Source: Massilia aurea (GTDB lineage: Bacteria; Pseudomonadota; Gammaproteobacteria; Burkholderiales; Burkholderiaceae_D). From it: DNA of 64,000 bases. The notes below the pieces were generated by a model, which was given only the letters and a program-made list of their open reading frames with translations, was not told the origin of the DNA and ran no database searches. Position numbers and translations under genes: made by a program. Below are positions 53,623-64,000 of the stretch, one piece after another. The stretch is taken from positions 62,001 to 126,000 of the forward strand of contig NZ_JANUGZ010000001.1 of the NCBI RefSeq assembly GCF_024753205.1, given 5' to 3'. Numbering within the stretch: position 1 is the first letter of the stretch; every line of letters begins with the position of its first letter.

Positions 53623-54522
53623 ATGGAACGGCAGCGGCTTTCACTTACCACCGTCCTGCTGCTGAGCATCCCGCCCATACTCTGGGCGGGCAATGCCATC
53701 ATCGGCCGCCTCGTGCGCGACGCGATGCCGCCGATGACGCTCAACCTGCTGCGCTGGTCGATCGCCCTCCTCATCCTGCTGATGCTGGGCCGCGCCGCAC
53801 TGCGCCCAGGCAACGGCGTACTGCGCAACTGGCGCCGCTACGCCCTGCTCGGCCTCCTGGGCATCGGGCTCTACAACTCGATGCAATACCTGGCGCTGAC
53901 GACCTCGTCGCCGCTGAACGTGACGCTCGTTGCGTCCGGCGTACCGGTCTGGATGCTGCTGGTTGGCCGGCTGTTCTACAACGTGCCGGTCAAGGGGCGC
54001 CAGATCGGCGGCGCCGTGCTGTCGATTGCCGGCGTGCTGGTCGTCATGTGCCGGGGCAGCCTGGCCGAGCTGGCCGCGCTGCGCCTGGTGGCGGGCGACC
54101 TGATCATGATCGTGGCGACGATTGTCTGGTCGTTCTACAGCTGGTCGCTGCTGCAGAAGCATGATGTGCCAGCGCTGCGCGCGGACTGGGCCGCCTTCCT
54201 GCTGGCCCAGGTAGCGTATGGCGTGCTGTGGTCGGGCGCGTTGGCCAGCGGCGAGTGGGCGCTGAGCACGCCCCAGATCGTCTGGAGCTGGCCCCTTGCG
54301 TTTGCGCTTCTGTACCTGGCAATCGGGCCGGCGATCATCGCCATGCGCTGCTGGGGCGCGGGTGTCCAGCGCGCCGGGCCCGGGATCAGCGCATTCTTCA
54401 TCAATCTGACGCCGCTGTTTACGGCGCTGCTATCGGCCGCCTTTCTGGGCGAACTGCCGCAGTTGTACCACGTGGCGGCGTTCGGCCTGATCGTCGGCGG
54501 GATTGTCGTGTCGGCGCGCTGA
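53623..54522 (+). CDS. EamA-family drug/metabolite permease
   Basis: The 299-residue protein has ten membrane helices in two EamA repeats (PPILWAGNAIIGRLVRDAMP in the first, FYSWSLLQKHDV in the linker and second). The substrate is unknown. It starts one base after the nadB stop codon, so it is likely co-transcribed. No signal for regulation is visible. Confidence 0.88.
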   Translation: MERQRLSLTTVLLLSIPPILWAGNAIIGRLVRDAMPPMTLNLLRWSIALLILLMLGRAALRPGNGVLRNWRRYALLGLLGIGLYNSMQYLALTTSSPLNVTLVASGVPVWMLLVGRLFYNVPVKGRQIGGAVLSIAGVLVVMCRGSLAELAALRLVAGDLIMIVATIVWSFYSWSLLQKHDVPALRADWAAFLLAQVAYGVLWSGALASGEWALSTPQIVWSWPLAFALLYLAIGPAIIAMRCWGAGVQRAGPGISAFFINLTPLFTALLSAAFLGELPQLYHVAAFGLIVGGIVVSAR

Positions 54523-54549
54523 TTGCAGAGCGGTGGTACGATTCCACCC

Positions 54550-55407
54550 ATGAACGACGAACTTGGCAACCCACTTGGCGAACACCACGCGGCCACGCAG
54601 CTGGCCACGTTTCTCGAACAATATCCCCATGCGCTGGTGCTCACCGGCGCGGGGCTGTCGACAGCGTCCGGCATTCCCGATTACCGCGACCGGGATGGCG
54701 TGCGGCGTGGCAGGCTTCCCATCCAGGGTCCGGAATTCCGGCGCGACCCGGCGATTCAACGCCGCTATTGGGCGCGCAGCATGGTCGGCTGGCGGATGAT
54801 GTCGGGCGCCGCGCCCAATGCTGGCCATCGTGCTTTGGCCGCGCTTGGTGCGGACAACCGGATCGGCTCGATCCTGACGCAAAACGTCGATGGCCTGCAT
54901 ACCCAGGCGGGCAGTCGCGATGTGCTGGAATTGCATGGCAATATCCACCATGTGACGTGCCTCGGCTGCGGAGCGAACTTCACGCGCGCTGCGCTGCAGG
55001 TGCAGCTCGAGGCAGACAATCCGGGTCTGCGCCAGGTGCTCGCGCAGCCACTGCCCGATGGCGACGCCGAGATCGATCCGGATGCGGTGACGGGGTTCAC
55101 GGCGCCGGCATGCGTGCACTGTGGCGGCATGCTGATGCCCGACGTCGTGTTCTTTGGCGACAATGTGCCGGCAGCGCGCACGGCAGCCGCGCTGGCACGC
55201 ATGGAAGCGGCCGACTCACTGGTCGTGGTCGGCTCGTCGCTGATGGTGTATTCGGGGTTTCGTTTCTGCCGACTGGCCGAAGCGGCCGGCAAACCGATCG
55301 CGGCGCTGAACTTGGGGCGTACGCGCGCCGATGACATGCTTGCGCTGAAGATTGAAGCGTCGGCTGAGCGGGTGTTGCCGATCGTGGCCGGATTGCTTAC
55401 TACGTAG
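54550..55407 (+). CDS. NAD-dependent protein deacetylase (sirtuin)
   Basis: The 285-residue Sir2 protein has the NAD-binding GAGLSTASGIPDYR, QNVDGLHTQAG with the catalytic His in ELHGNIHHV, and zinc cysteines CLGCG and CVHCGG. It removes acyl groups from lysines using NAD. The start at ATG 54550 is chosen over 54523. It lies with NAD biosynthesis genes, which may matter for NAD turnover. Confidence 0.92.
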   Translation: MNDELGNPLGEHHAATQLATFLEQYPHALVLTGAGLSTASGIPDYRDRDGVRRGRLPIQGPEFRRDPAIQRRYWARSMVGWRMMSGAAPNAGHRALAALGADNRIGSILTQNVDGLHTQAGSRDVLELHGNIHHVTCLGCGANFTRAALQVQLEADNPGLRQVLAQPLPDGDAEIDPDAVTGFTAPACVHCGGMLMPDVVFFGDNVPAARTAAALARMEAADSLVVVGSSLMVYSGFRFCRLAEAAGKPIAALNLGRTRADDMLALKIEASAERVLPIVAGLLTT

Positions 55408-55494
55408 GGTGGGCGGGTTTCCCGCCCACGCGTTCAACGATCCTCAATGTGCCACACATTTGAACGCGTGGACGGCACAGCCGTCCACCCTACG
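55403..55494. repeat. Double-hairpin repeat element between convergent genes
   Basis: The outer arms CGTAGGGTGG / CCACCCTACG enclose two hairpins (GTGGGCGGG-TTT-CCCGCCCAC and GTGGACGGC-ACA-GCCGTCCAC) and a nested CGCGTTCAA / TTGAACGCG. Such CGTAGGGTGG repeats are common in beta-proteobacterial genomes. The left end overlaps the last codons of the sirtuin gene. Confidence 0.75.
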
Positions 55495-55496
55495 GC

Positions 55497-55817
55497 TTAA
55501 TTGTTGCTGAACTTGATCACTAGGCCAGTGATCAACGCCGCCGCCATCGCAATCGACAGCACGCCGTGCAATACGGGCGAGCCAATCGACGCATCCGACG
55601 CCGCCGCATCCCGCTGCATCGCCATCGCACGGCTCAACACGACCGGGCGCAGGAAACCGCGAATACCGACCAGCAGCATGCCGATGCCGAAGAACAGTTC
55701 GCCCTTCATATTGTAGAGAATCCCGTCCATCAGCTGGGGCACGCCCAGCAGCAGGCCGAAGCCAAGCCAGAACAGGCGGAACACGAGCGAACGTTTCAGT
55801 TTGGTGGTGATCGACAT
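55497..55817 (-). CDS. Small membrane protein of unknown function
   Basis: The 106-residue protein has two to three hydrophobic segments (about 13-30, 42-60, 82-102). I do not recognise the family. It follows nadC on the same strand by 28 bp, so it may be in the NAD operon. Confidence 0.65.
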   Translation of the reverse strand: MSITTKLKRSLVFRLFWLGFGLLLGVPQLMDGILYNMKGELFFGIGMLLVGIRGFLRPVVLSRAMAMQRDAAASDASIGSPVLHGVLSIAMAAALITGLVIKFSNN

Positions 55818-55845
55818 GGTGTGGTCTGAGAGTTGAGCGGTGCGA

Positions 55846-56709
55846 TCAGACGATGCGCAGCGAGTAGTCGGTCGCGCGCACGTCCTTGGTCAGGCTGCCA
55901 ATGGAAATGCGGTCCACGCCCGTTTCGGCAATCGCGCGCACGGTGTCCAGATTGATGCCCCCCGAGGCTTCGAGCAGCGCGCGGCCGCTATTTACCTGCA
56001 CCGCCTCGCGCATCATGGCCAGATCAAAATTATCGAGCAGTACCGACTTGACGCCGGCCGCCAGCGCTTCTTCGAGCTGGGCGATGGTCTCGACTTCGAT
56101 CTGTACCGGCGCACCAGCGTTCAGACTGGCAGCCGCCGTCAGCGCGGGCGTGACGCCCCCGGCAGCAGCAATGTGATTTTCCTTGATCAGGATGCCGTCA
56201 TACAGCGCCATGCGCTGGTTCTTGCCGCCACCGACCCGCACCGCGTACTTCTGCGCCTGGCGAAGGCCCGGCAAGGTCTTGCGGGTATCGAGGATCGCCG
56301 CGTTCGTGCCCGCGATGACGTCGACGTAGCGCCGGGTGGCAGTCGCCACGCCGGACAGCAGCTGCAGGAAGTTCAGCGCGGCGCGCTCGGCCGTGAGCAG
56401 CGCGCGCGGGTTCGCCGTGATGGTGCAGACGGTGCTGTTGGCTGGCATCAGGTCGCCTTCGGCAAACTGCCACGCAATGTCGGTGTCCTGATCAACTGCG
56501 AGCATGACGCCCTCGAACCACGGCGCGCCGCACAGCACAGCCGCTTCGCGCACGATGACGCGCGCCGTAACGCGGGTATCGCCTGGCACCAGCTTCCCGG
56601 TCAGGTCGCCGCTGCCGATGTCTTCCAGCAGCGCAGCCAGGATATTCTGTTCAAATGCTGCCTGCAGTTTGTCGTCAAACTGGGCGTGGGGATTGTGCAG
56701 ACTGGTCAT
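55846..56709 (-). CDS. nadC: Nicotinate-nucleotide pyrophosphorylase (quinolinate phosphoribosyltransferase)
   Basis: The 287-residue enzyme joins quinolinate and PRPP to form nicotinate mononucleotide. Family marks are [34 protein letters not shown] and [12 protein letters not shown] 56709 overlaps the nadA stop codon as ATGA. The longer frame to 56919 lies inside nadA and was rejected. Confidence 0.96.
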   Translation of the reverse strand: MTSLHNPHAQFDDKLQAAFEQNILAALLEDIGSGDLTGKLVPGDTRVTARVIVREAAVLCGAPWFEGVMLAVDQDTDIAWQFAEGDLMPANSTVCTITANPRALLTAERAALNFLQLLSGVATATRRYVDVIAGTNAAILDTRKTLPGLRQAQKYAVRVGGGKNQRMALYDGILIKENHIAAAGGVTPALTAAASLNAGAPVQIEVETIAQLEEALAAGVKSVLLDNFDLAMMREAVQVNSGRALLEASGGINLDTVRAIAETGVDRISIGSLTKDVRATDYSLRIV

Positions 56710-57839
56710 GCGGGGCCGACTCCGGAAAACATGGGGGCATTCTGTTCGAGCGCGCCGGTTGGCAGCGCCTTGGCGCGCTTGGCCGCAGCAAAGTCGAGCA
56801 TGCGGTCGATGGCGCGTTTGGCTTGCAGGCCGACGGCGGGATCGACATGCACTTGATTGGCGCCTGATTCGAGCACGTCCGCCAGATTGCGCAGACCGTT
56901 CATCGCCATCCACGGGCAATGCGCGCAGCTCTTGCAGGTGGCGCTGTTGCCGGCGGTCGGCGCTTCGATGAATGTCTTGCCAGGCGCGGCCATCTTCATC
57001 TTGTGCAGGATGCCGTTGTCGGTAGCGACGATGAAGTGGGTAGCGTCCAGCGTCTGCGCAGCGTTGATCAGCTGCGTGGTCGAGCCGACCACGTCGGCCT
57101 GCGCCACGACATTCGCCGGCGACTCGGGGTGCACGAGCACCTTGGCCAGCGGGTACTCGGCCTTGAGCAGGTCAAGTTCGATGCCTTTGAATTCGTCGTG
57201 CACGAGGCACGAGCCCTGCCACAACAGCATGTCGGCGCCGGTCTTGGTCTGGATGTACGAGCCCAGGTGGCGGTCGGGCGCCCACAGGATTTTCTTGCCC
57301 TGCGCATGCAGCTCGGCCACGATGTCCAGGCCGATGGACGATGTCACCATCCAGTCGGCCCGCGCTTTGACTGCGGCGCTCGTGTTGGCATAGACGACGA
57401 CGGTGCGATCGGGATGCTGGTCGCAGAACGCTGCGAACTCGTCGGCCGGGCAGCCGAGGTCGAGCGAACAGGTCGCGTCGAGATCGGGCATCAGGATGGT
57501 TTTTTCGGGGCTGAGGATTTTGGCCGTCTCACCCATGAAGCGCACGCCGGCCACGACGAGCGTCTGCGCCGCATGGTCACGGCCAAAGCGCGCCATCTCG
57601 AGCGAGTCGGACACGCAGCCGCCCGTTTCTTCGGCCAGGTCCTGCAGGTCGGCGTCCACATAGTAGTGGGCGACAAGGACCGCGCCTTTTTCTTTCAGCA
57701 GGCGCCGGATCTTGTCCTTGAGCGCATTGCGTTCGGCCAGTTCGGGCGCGCTGGGGATGCGTGCCCAGGCCTCGGCGGTGCAGGCCAGACCGGCCTGGGG
57801 CCGGTCATATTCGTATGTCTTGATCGGTACGGTGTCCAT
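56706..57839 (-). CDS. nadA: Quinolinate synthase
   Basis: The 377-residue [4Fe-4S] enzyme condenses iminoaspartate with dihydroxyacetone phosphate. [29 protein letters not shown] and the cysteines of GGCVSDS, DLGCPAD and [10 protein letters not shown], which include the cluster ligands, are present. The start at ATG 57839 is preferred over GTG 57878. Together with nadB and nadC it completes de novo NAD synthesis from aspartate. Confidence 0.96.
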   Translation of the reverse strand: MDTVPIKTYEYDRPQAGLACTAEAWARIPSAPELAERNALKDKIRRLLKEKGAVLVAHYYVDADLQDLAEETGGCVSDSLEMARFGRDHAAQTLVVAGVRFMGETAKILSPEKTILMPDLDATCSLDLGCPADEFAAFCDQHPDRTVVVYANTSAAVKARADWMVTSSIGLDIVAELHAQGKKILWAPDRHLGSYIQTKTGADMLLWQGSCLVHDEFKGIELDLLKAEYPLAKVLVHPESPANVVAQADVVGSTTQLINAAQTLDATHFIVATDNGILHKMKMAAPGKTFIEAPTAGNSATCKSCAHCPWMAMNGLRNLADVLESGANQVHVDPAVGLQAKRAIDRMLDFAAAKRAKALPTGALEQNAPMFSGVGPA

Positions 57840-57899
57840 ACTCTTCTCGGTCTCCTTGACAGGGGGCGCGTCGAACACGGCGCCCCTGCCGGTACTACA

Positions 57900-59501
57900 T
57901 TACGCGTCGATGCCCTGGCTCGCCAGATATTCCTCGTAGTTGCCACGGAAGTCGACGATCTCGTTTTCACGGATTTCCAGCACGCGCGTGGCCAGCGACG
58001 ACACAAACTCGCGATCGTGCGAGACGAAGATCAGGGTGCCGGCGTACTTGTCCAGGGCGATGTTCAGCGACTCGATCGACTCCATGTCCATGTGGTTGGT
58101 CGGCTCGTCGAGCAGCAGCACATTGTGACGGCCCAGCATCAGCTTGCCGTACATCATGCGGCCCTTCTCACCACCGGACAGCACGTTGACCGACTTCTTG
58201 ACTTCGTCGCCGCCAAACAGCAGGCGACCCAGGATCGAGCGCACGGCTTGGTCGTCGTCACCCTCTTGCGTCCACTGGCCCATCCAGTCGGTGAGGTTGT
58301 CGCCCACTGCGAATTCTTCAGTCGGATCCTGCGGCATGTAGCCGGGATTCGCGTTCTCTGCCCACTTAACGCGGCCACCATCCGGCTGCAGACCGCACAG
58401 CTCGCCGCCAATCGTGCGCAGCAGCGTGGTCTTGCCCGCGCCGTTGGCGCCGATGATCGCAATGCGCTCGCCGGCCTCGACCATGATCGAGAAATTCTTG
58501 AACAGCTGGCGGTCGTAGGCTTTCGAGATGTTCTCGGCTTCCACCGCCAGGCGGTGCAGCTTTTTCTCGCCTTCGAAACGCACGAACGGATAGGCGCGCG
58601 AGGATGGCTTGAACTCTTCGATCTTGATCTTGTCGATCTGCTTGGCGCGCGACGTCGCCTGGCGTGCCTTGGACTTGTTGGCCGAGAAGCGGCGGACAAA
58701 ATCCTGCAGTTCGGCGACCTTCTCCTTGGCCTTGGCATTGTTCGACAACTGCTGGTTGCGCGCCTGCGTCGAGGCCAGCATGTATTCGTCGTAGTTACCC
58801 GGATACACCTTCAGCGTGCCGTAATCCATGTCGGCCACGTGCGTGCAGACCTGGTTCAGGAAGTGGCGATCGTGGGAAATGATGATCATCGTGGAGTTAC
58901 GCTCGTTGAGCATGTCTTCCAGCCAGCGGATCGTGTTGATGTCCAGGTTGTTGGTCGGCTCGTCGAGCAGCAGGATGTCCGGATTCGAGAACAGCGCCTG
59001 CGCCAGCAGCACGCGCAGCTTCCAGCCCGGCGCCACGGCGCTCATCGGGCCCTGGTGCAGCTCGGTACCGATACCCAGGCCCAGCAGCAGCTCGCCGGCG
59101 CGCGCTTCGGCCGAGTAGCCGTCGTACTCGGCGACCTTGCCTTCGAGCTCGGCGGCTTTCATGTAGTCGTCGTCGGTGGCTTCGAGGTTCGCGTAGATCG
59201 CATCGCGTTCGGCGATCGCGTTCCACAGCTCGGTGTGGCCCATCATGACGACGTCAAGCACGCGCGTGTCTTCGTAGGCGAACTGGTCCTGGCGCAACTT
59301 ACCCAGGCGCTCGCCCGGATCGAGGCTGACGTTACCTGCGGACGGCTCGAGGTCGCCGCCCAGAATTTTCATGAACGTCGACTTGCCGCAGCCGTTGGCG
59401 CCGATCAGGCCGTAGCGGTTGCCGTCGCCGAAGCGCACGGAAATGTTCTCGAAGAGCGGCTTGGCGCCGAATTGCATCGTGATGTTGGCTGTGGATAGCA
59501 C
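57900..59501 (-). CDS. ybiT: ABC-F ATPase YbiT
   Basis: The 533-residue soluble protein has two ATP-binding domains: Walker [10 protein letters not shown] and GANGAGKTT, Walker [12 protein letters not shown] and [11 protein letters not shown]. It aligns with E. coli YbiT throughout, from the [15 protein letters not shown] start onward. The first signature is [13 protein letters not shown] rather than LSGG, as in YbiT. ABC-F proteins act on the ribosome in stress. The role of YbiT is not settled. Confidence 0.93.
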   Translation of the reverse strand: MLSTANITMQFGAKPLFENISVRFGDGNRYGLIGANGCGKSTFMKILGGDLEPSAGNVSLDPGERLGKLRQDQFAYEDTRVLDVVMMGHTELWNAIAERDAIYANLEATDDDYMKAAELEGKVAEYDGYSAEARAGELLLGLGIGTELHQGPMSAVAPGWKLRVLLAQALFSNPDILLLDEPTNNLDINTIRWLEDMLNERNSTMIIISHDRHFLNQVCTHVADMDYGTLKVYPGNYDEYMLASTQARNQQLSNNAKAKEKVAELQDFVRRFSANKSKARQATSRAKQIDKIKIEEFKPSSRAYPFVRFEGEKKLHRLAVEAENISKAYDRQLFKNFSIMVEAGERIAIIGANGAGKTTLLRTIGGELCGLQPDGGRVKWAENANPGYMPQDPTEEFAVGDNLTDWMGQWTQEGDDDQAVRSILGRLLFGGDEVKKSVNVLSGGEKGRMMYGKLMLGRHNVLLLDEPTNHMDMESIESLNIALDKYAGTLIFVSHDREFVSSLATRVLEIRENEIVDFRGNYEEYLASQGIDA

Positions 59502-59604
59502 TGTATGACCCCAAAAAGCGTATTTGATTAACCGGCTATTTTACCATCGCATGCCCTGCAGGGCGAATGGGCTGGATTGGCGGGCGCCGTTGGCTGAGGC
59601 GCGC

Positions 59605-60573
59605 TTAGGTGCAGCGCACGGTCGGGTAGTCCGACAGCAGCAGACTGAATCCATCGGCATCCGACTCCAGGCGCCCTTGCGCGCCGAATGGAATCGTGAC
59701 GCGCCGTGGAATATGGCCAAAACTCAGCCCCGTGAGCACGGGCACGGGCAACGTGCGACGCACATACGTCAGCATGGCCTCGAAGTCGTAGCCATTGTCG
59801 AGCGGCCCCAGGCGGTAGCCGGAAAAGTCGCCCAGCACCACCGCTTGCTGGCGTTCGAGCACACCCGCCTGCATCAATTGCAGCAGCAGTCTCTCGACGC
59901 GGTACGGGTGTTCGCTGACGTCTTCGAGCCACAGGATGCCGCCGTCGAGCTGCGGAAAGTATGGCGTGCCGACGAGCGAGCCGATCATCGCGAGATTACC
60001 GCCCCAGACCGTCCCGCGCACATCCAGCTGCGGGTTGCCGCTGACCGTCTCGCGGATCGTGTGCGTCGGACCACTAAGACAGGCCCAGAAATCGTCGAGC
60101 GTGAACGGCACCGCTTCTTCGGCGCCGAAGTCGCCGGCCACCATCGGACCGGCGTAGCTGAGCGCGCCTGTTCGGGCCATCAGACCCATGTGCAGCGCCG
60201 TGACATCGGAAAAGCCGACGATGATCTTGCCGCTGGCGGCAATCGCGTCGAAATCGATCGCTGGCAGCAGGCGGCTGATGCCGTAACCGCCACGCAGCGC
60301 GATGATCAGGTGGATGTCAGGGTCTCGCACCGCCGCGTTGAGCTGCGCAAGACGCGCTTCGTCGGTGCCGCCGAAACGCTGGTGGGTGCAGCTGTGATCG
60401 TAGTAATTGCGGACCAGGCAGCCCTGCGCTTCAAAGCGTGCGATGGCACGCTCGACGGCGAGCGGATCGTTGGTGCAGCCGGCGGGCGCCACGATGGCGA
60501 TGCCGAGACGGGAAGTGATCACGGGTGGCGAGAAGACGGTAGGTGGAGTCTGGAAACATCTTACCGCGCCCAC
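59605..60573 (-). CDS. ldcA: LD-carboxypeptidase (S66, LdcA-like)
   Basis: The 322-residue protein removes the terminal D-alanine from murein tetrapeptides in cell-wall recycling. The catalytic Ser is in GFSDVTALH, the Glu in WLEDVSEHPYR and the His in SFGHIPRR; RGGYGISRLL is also typical. The start is uncertain: GTG 60573, or GTG 60522 (VITSRLGIAIVAPAG), which matches the usual N-terminus better. Confidence 0.9.
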   Translation of the reverse strand: MGAVRCFQTPPTVFSPPVITSRLGIAIVAPAGCTNDPLAVERAIARFEAQGCLVRNYYDHSCTHQRFGGTDEARLAQLNAAVRDPDIHLIIALRGGYGISRLLPAIDFDAIAASGKIIVGFSDVTALHMGLMARTGALSYAGPMVAGDFGAEEAVPFTLDDFWACLSGPTHTIRETVSGNPQLDVRGTVWGGNLAMIGSLVGTPYFPQLDGGILWLEDVSEHPYRVERLLLQLMQAGVLERQQAVVLGDFSGYRLGPLDNGYDFEAMLTYVRRTLPVPVLTGLSFGHIPRRVTIPFGAQGRLESDADGFSLLLSDYPTVRCT

Positions 60574-60619
60574 CGGTGCCGATCAAGGTCGGCCGGCAGC
60601 GCCAGCCGACTCGCCCACG

Positions 60620-61577
<958 letters not shown>

Positions 61578-61619
61578 TGCTGCTTTACTAGGTAATGGAG
61601 TGATAATGGAGTGAATAAG

Positions 61620-62255
61620 TCAGGGAATCTGGAGCAGCTTGTGGGTCTGCAGGCTCAGCTTCCATTTCGGATTGGCGCGGCACGTCTCGATGGCCAGGCG
61701 AATATTCTGCGCGGCAAGCGGCCCATCCATGGCCTGCACAAAGAAATGGTCGAAGTCGAGCCGCTCGTAGGCGGCCAGGTCTTGCCCGATTTGCGGGATG
61801 ACCACCTTGATTTCGCTGCCTTTTTCCACGACCAGCGTCGAGCCCATCTTGGGACTGACACAAATCCAGTCGACGCCTTCCGGCACCGGCAGCGTGCCAT
61901 TCGTTTCAATGGCGATGGTGAACCCGCGCTCGTGCATGGCGTCAATCAAGGCGCGGTCGAGTTGCAGCAGCGGTTCGCCGCCCGTGAACACGACATATTT
62001 ACTGGCCGGATAAGTGGCCGGCCACAGGCCGTCGATCTCGGCGGCGAGCAGCGCCGCTTCCTTGAATTTGCCGCCGCGTTCACCATCGGTACCGACGAAA
62101 TCGGTATCGCAAAACTGGCAGATCGATGTGGCGCGGTCCTGCTCGCGACCGGTCCACAGATTGCAGCCGGAAAAGCGGCAGAATACGGCCGGCCGGCCAG
62201 CGTGGGCGCCCTCTCCCTGCAAGGTGTAGAAGATCTCTTTAATGCTGTAAGTCAC
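61620..62255 (-). CDS. queE: 7-carboxy-7-deazaguanine synthase
   Basis: The 211-residue radical SAM enzyme carries the QueE cluster motif with a long first gap (GCNLWTGREQDRATSICQFC, C-x14-C-x2-C). The glycine-rich SAM region is FTGGEPLLQLD. It acts after QueD in queuosine synthesis. It starts at GTG 62255 with GAGAGG upstream. QueD follows 42 bp later; no queC is seen. Confidence 0.94.
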   Translation of the reverse strand: MTYSIKEIFYTLQGEGAHAGRPAVFCRFSGCNLWTGREQDRATSICQFCDTDFVGTDGERGGKFKEAALLAAEIDGLWPATYPASKYVVFTGGEPLLQLDRALIDAMHERGFTIAIETNGTLPVPEGVDWICVSPKMGSTLVVEKGSEIKVVIPQIGQDLAAYERLDFDHFFVQAMDGPLAAQNIRLAIETCRANPKWKLSLQTHKLLQIP

Positions 62256-62424
62256 GTTAAGCCTCTCGTCAACCTTCCATTATAGCGCGGCGCATTCGCC
62301 GGCGCAGCGGATGTCGTCGACCGCTGAGAGCGTGTCGGAAACGTCAGGTTTGAGACTGAACAACATTCCTACATGAGCGGAGCGGTAAGTTCTTACGGAA
62401 ACTTCCGACACCTTCACGAGGGCA

Positions 62425-63378
62425 ATGATGAACAAACCGAACTTTTTGCTGGTGACCTTGCCCTTCGTCGCCAGCGGCGCCAGCGCGAGTGACGCTTATT
62501 TGATGGTGCCGATGCTACTACGCAGCGCCGCGCCGGAGCTGCTGGCCTGCGTTCTGGTGACGCTGGCGGCGCTGGTACTGGCGTGCCTGAGCCTGCGGCG
62601 CAGCATGGGCCTGGAAGAACGGGCCCAGGCCCTGCACGGTCAACTGGCTGCCGAACGTGAGTCGCGCGCGCAGTCCGAGCAGGCATTGGCGGACAACCAC
62701 GATGTCGTGTACCGCCTGGTGCGCCAGAACGAAGATGTGCGCGACAGCGAACGCACGCGGATCGCGCGCGAACTGCAGAGCGAGCTGGGCCGGCGCCTGC
62801 TGACACTGCGTGCCGACCTCTCGACGCTGCATGACAGCGCCACATCGGCCGAGGCGCCAGCCCTGGCCAGCCGCCTGGCCAGCGCCATGACCCATCTCGA
62901 CGGTGCGCTGGGCGCCGTGCGCGCGGTGGCGAGCGGCTTGCGTGGCTTTGGTCCGGGCGATGGCCTGCGCCATGCGCTCGAACGCTGTCTGGCCGAGCAC
63001 GCGCACCTGTACGGCATGCGCTACCGCTTCGAGGCCGGCATCGACCCCAGCTCGCGCGCCAGCCAGGATCGCGCCGCGCGGCTGGCCGTGTTTCGTGTGC
63101 TGCAGGATGTGCTGGCCACGGCTGCGCGGGTCCAGCACGGCGAACTGCACGTGCGCCTGCTGGAAAACGCCAGCTCGCTGGGGCTGGAAATCGACGGCTG
63201 CGCCAGCGCCCCGGGCGAAGTCGCCTCGCTGCCGGCCGAGCTGATCGACCAGATCCGCGCCATGGGCGGCGTGCTGCGCGTCGTTGCCACCGCCGGGGAT
63301 GCCGGGCGCTGGTCCTTGTCGCTGCCGGTCAGGCATCCCGCTACCGAACTGGCTGCGGAAATGGCCGTGGTTGCATAA
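62425..63378 (+). CDS. Membrane sensor-kinase-like protein lacking the phospho-acceptor His
   Basis: The 317-residue protein has a signal or first helix, a second membrane helix (about 38-58), a coiled coil and a HisKA_3-like dimerisation segment, ERTRIARELQSELGRRLLTL. In the NarX/DegS family this reads ERxRIARELHDxLG, so the His is Gln here. The ATPase part (about 215-305) is also weak: the N-box Asn is absent from VFRVLQDVLATAARVQHG. It is probably a pseudokinase. It is followed at 63565 by a PAS-domain protein. ATG 62428 is an alternative start. Confidence 0.75.
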   Translation: MMNKPNFLLVTLPFVASGASASDAYLMVPMLLRSAAPELLACVLVTLAALVLACLSLRRSMGLEERAQALHGQLAAERESRAQSEQALADNHDVVYRLVRQNEDVRDSERTRIARELQSELGRRLLTLRADLSTLHDSATSAEAPALASRLASAMTHLDGALGAVRAVASGLRGFGPGDGLRHALERCLAEHAHLYGMRYRFEAGIDPSSRASQDRAARLAVFRVLQDVLATAARVQHGELHVRLLENASSLGLEIDGCASAPGEVASLPAELIDQIRAMGGVLRVVATAGDAGRWSLSLPVRHPATELAAEMAVVA

Positions 63379-63564
63379 TCGGCTTGTGATCATCGGCGTG
63401 TGATGACCGGCAAGCGACCGCACAACCGTGTACGTTAAACACAACGCTGAAACCTCCTTGCTAAAGATCAATAGCATGTGTTGATGCGAGTAGCAGAATC
63501 GGTTCCTGACGGCAGCCACCCGGTTGCCGCAAACCGAAGCGCTACCACTCGCAGAGGACTGCTC

Positions 63565-64000
63565 ATGATCAACACAAGCAGCAGCGCGGCATATCCGACA
63601 GCCCTGCTCCAGGACGTCGCCTTCGTCGGTCAGTTGATGGAAAGCCTGTCGGTACCGGTCTTCGTGCTCGATACCCATGCGCGCGTGACGATTTGGAACC
63701 GTGCCTGCGAGCAGTTGACCGGCGTGCCGGCGCCCGAAGTGCTGGGCACGGGCGACCACTGGCGCAGCTTCTACGACGTTCAGCGGCCCACGCTCGCCGA
63801 TCTCGTCCTGCGCACCGGTTGCGATCCGGCACAGGCGGGCGAGGCGCTCGCCGTCCAGGGCGATGCCGGGCGCGCCACGCCGGGGCTGTCCATCGAGAGC
63901 TGGTGCGACATGCCGCGTGCCGGCCGCCGGCGCTACCTGGCGGCGGACGCCAGTCCCATCTACGACGCCAGCGGCCAGCTGTCGGCGGTGGTCGAAACCC
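63565..64000 (+). CDS. PAS-domain signalling protein, N-terminal part (runs off window end)
   Basis: The visible 145 residues start with ATG 63565 behind AGAGGA. A PAS domain begins LMESLSVPVFVLDTHARVTI with WNRACEQLTG, followed by AADASPIYDASGQLSAVVE, a PAS C-terminal motif. The output domain (kinase, diguanylate cyclase or other) is outside the window. It is downstream of the pseudokinase gene and may be its partner. Confidence 0.82.
   Translation, partial: MINTSSSAAYPTALLQDVAFVGQLMESLSVPVFVLDTHARVTIWNRACEQLTGVPAPEVLGTGDHWRSFYDVQRPTLADLVLRTGCDPAQAGEALAVQGDAGRATPGLSIESWCDMPRAGRRRYLAADASPIYDASGQLSAVVET

Noticed and set aside
56919..59498. 859-codon plus-strand frame opposite nadA and ybiT
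   Set aside because: It is the antisense shadow of two well-identified genes.

Overview
The window reads as a chromosomal segment of a high-GC betaproteobacterium of the Oxalobacteraceae, most like Massilia/Telluria. This is an inference from protein resemblance, gene order and base composition. About 50 protein genes, one tRNA and several repeat families can be supported.

Layout. (1) 1-6029, minus strand: a carbohydrate-uptake unit of a TonB-dependent receptor, an SSS sodium/sugar symporter and a GH3 beta-glucosidase (cut by the window edge). The receptor promoter carries an inverted repeat between its -35 and -10. (2) 6616-17343, plus strand: a lipoprotein, then a complete selenocysteine module. 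It comprises a formate dehydrogenase alpha subunit with an in-frame UGA (7688-7690), its beta and gamma subunits, fdhE, selA, selB and the tRNA-Sec gene selC. A GcvH-like lipoyl-carrier protein and a DsrE-like protein follow and may belong to it. (3) 17378-33549: a lipoprotein di-haem oxidoreductase with two discoidin domains, haem O synthase, trehalose-6-phosphate synthase, a four-gene operon (acyl-CoA-dehydrogenase-like, PIG-L deacetylase, methyltransferase, glycosyltransferase), and several hydrolases and regulators. (4) 33560-49949: an accessory-looking segment bounded by two different tyrosine recombinase genes. It holds cbpA-cbpM, a PP2C-like phosphatase, and a two-partner-secretion operon (tail-collar protein, Sel1 protein, TpsA with 11 YDG domains, TpsB). 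Four exact copies of GTTGGTTAGTTAC lie close to the recombinases: two in one orientation at 34.6 and 35.5 kb, two in the other at 47.6 and 48.7 kb. (5) 50147-64000: housekeeping genes, namely NAD metabolism (pnuC, nadB, a sirtuin, nadC, nadA), the ABC-F protein ybiT, ldcA, tadA, queD and queE, then a signalling pair whose first member looks like a kinase without its phospho-acceptor histidine.

The strongest candidates for something undescribed are three. First, the four-site, two-recombinase arrangement, which would define two excisable cassettes and one invertible 12-kb segment; one cassette carries a zinc-ribbon membrane protein gene put out of frame by an 8-bp tandem repeat. Second, the GcvH-like/DsrE-like pair attached to the selenocysteine genes. 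Third, the two-partner-secretion operon that also encodes an exported tail-collar protein.

All calls rest on reading the sequence and on recalled family features. No database search was run.
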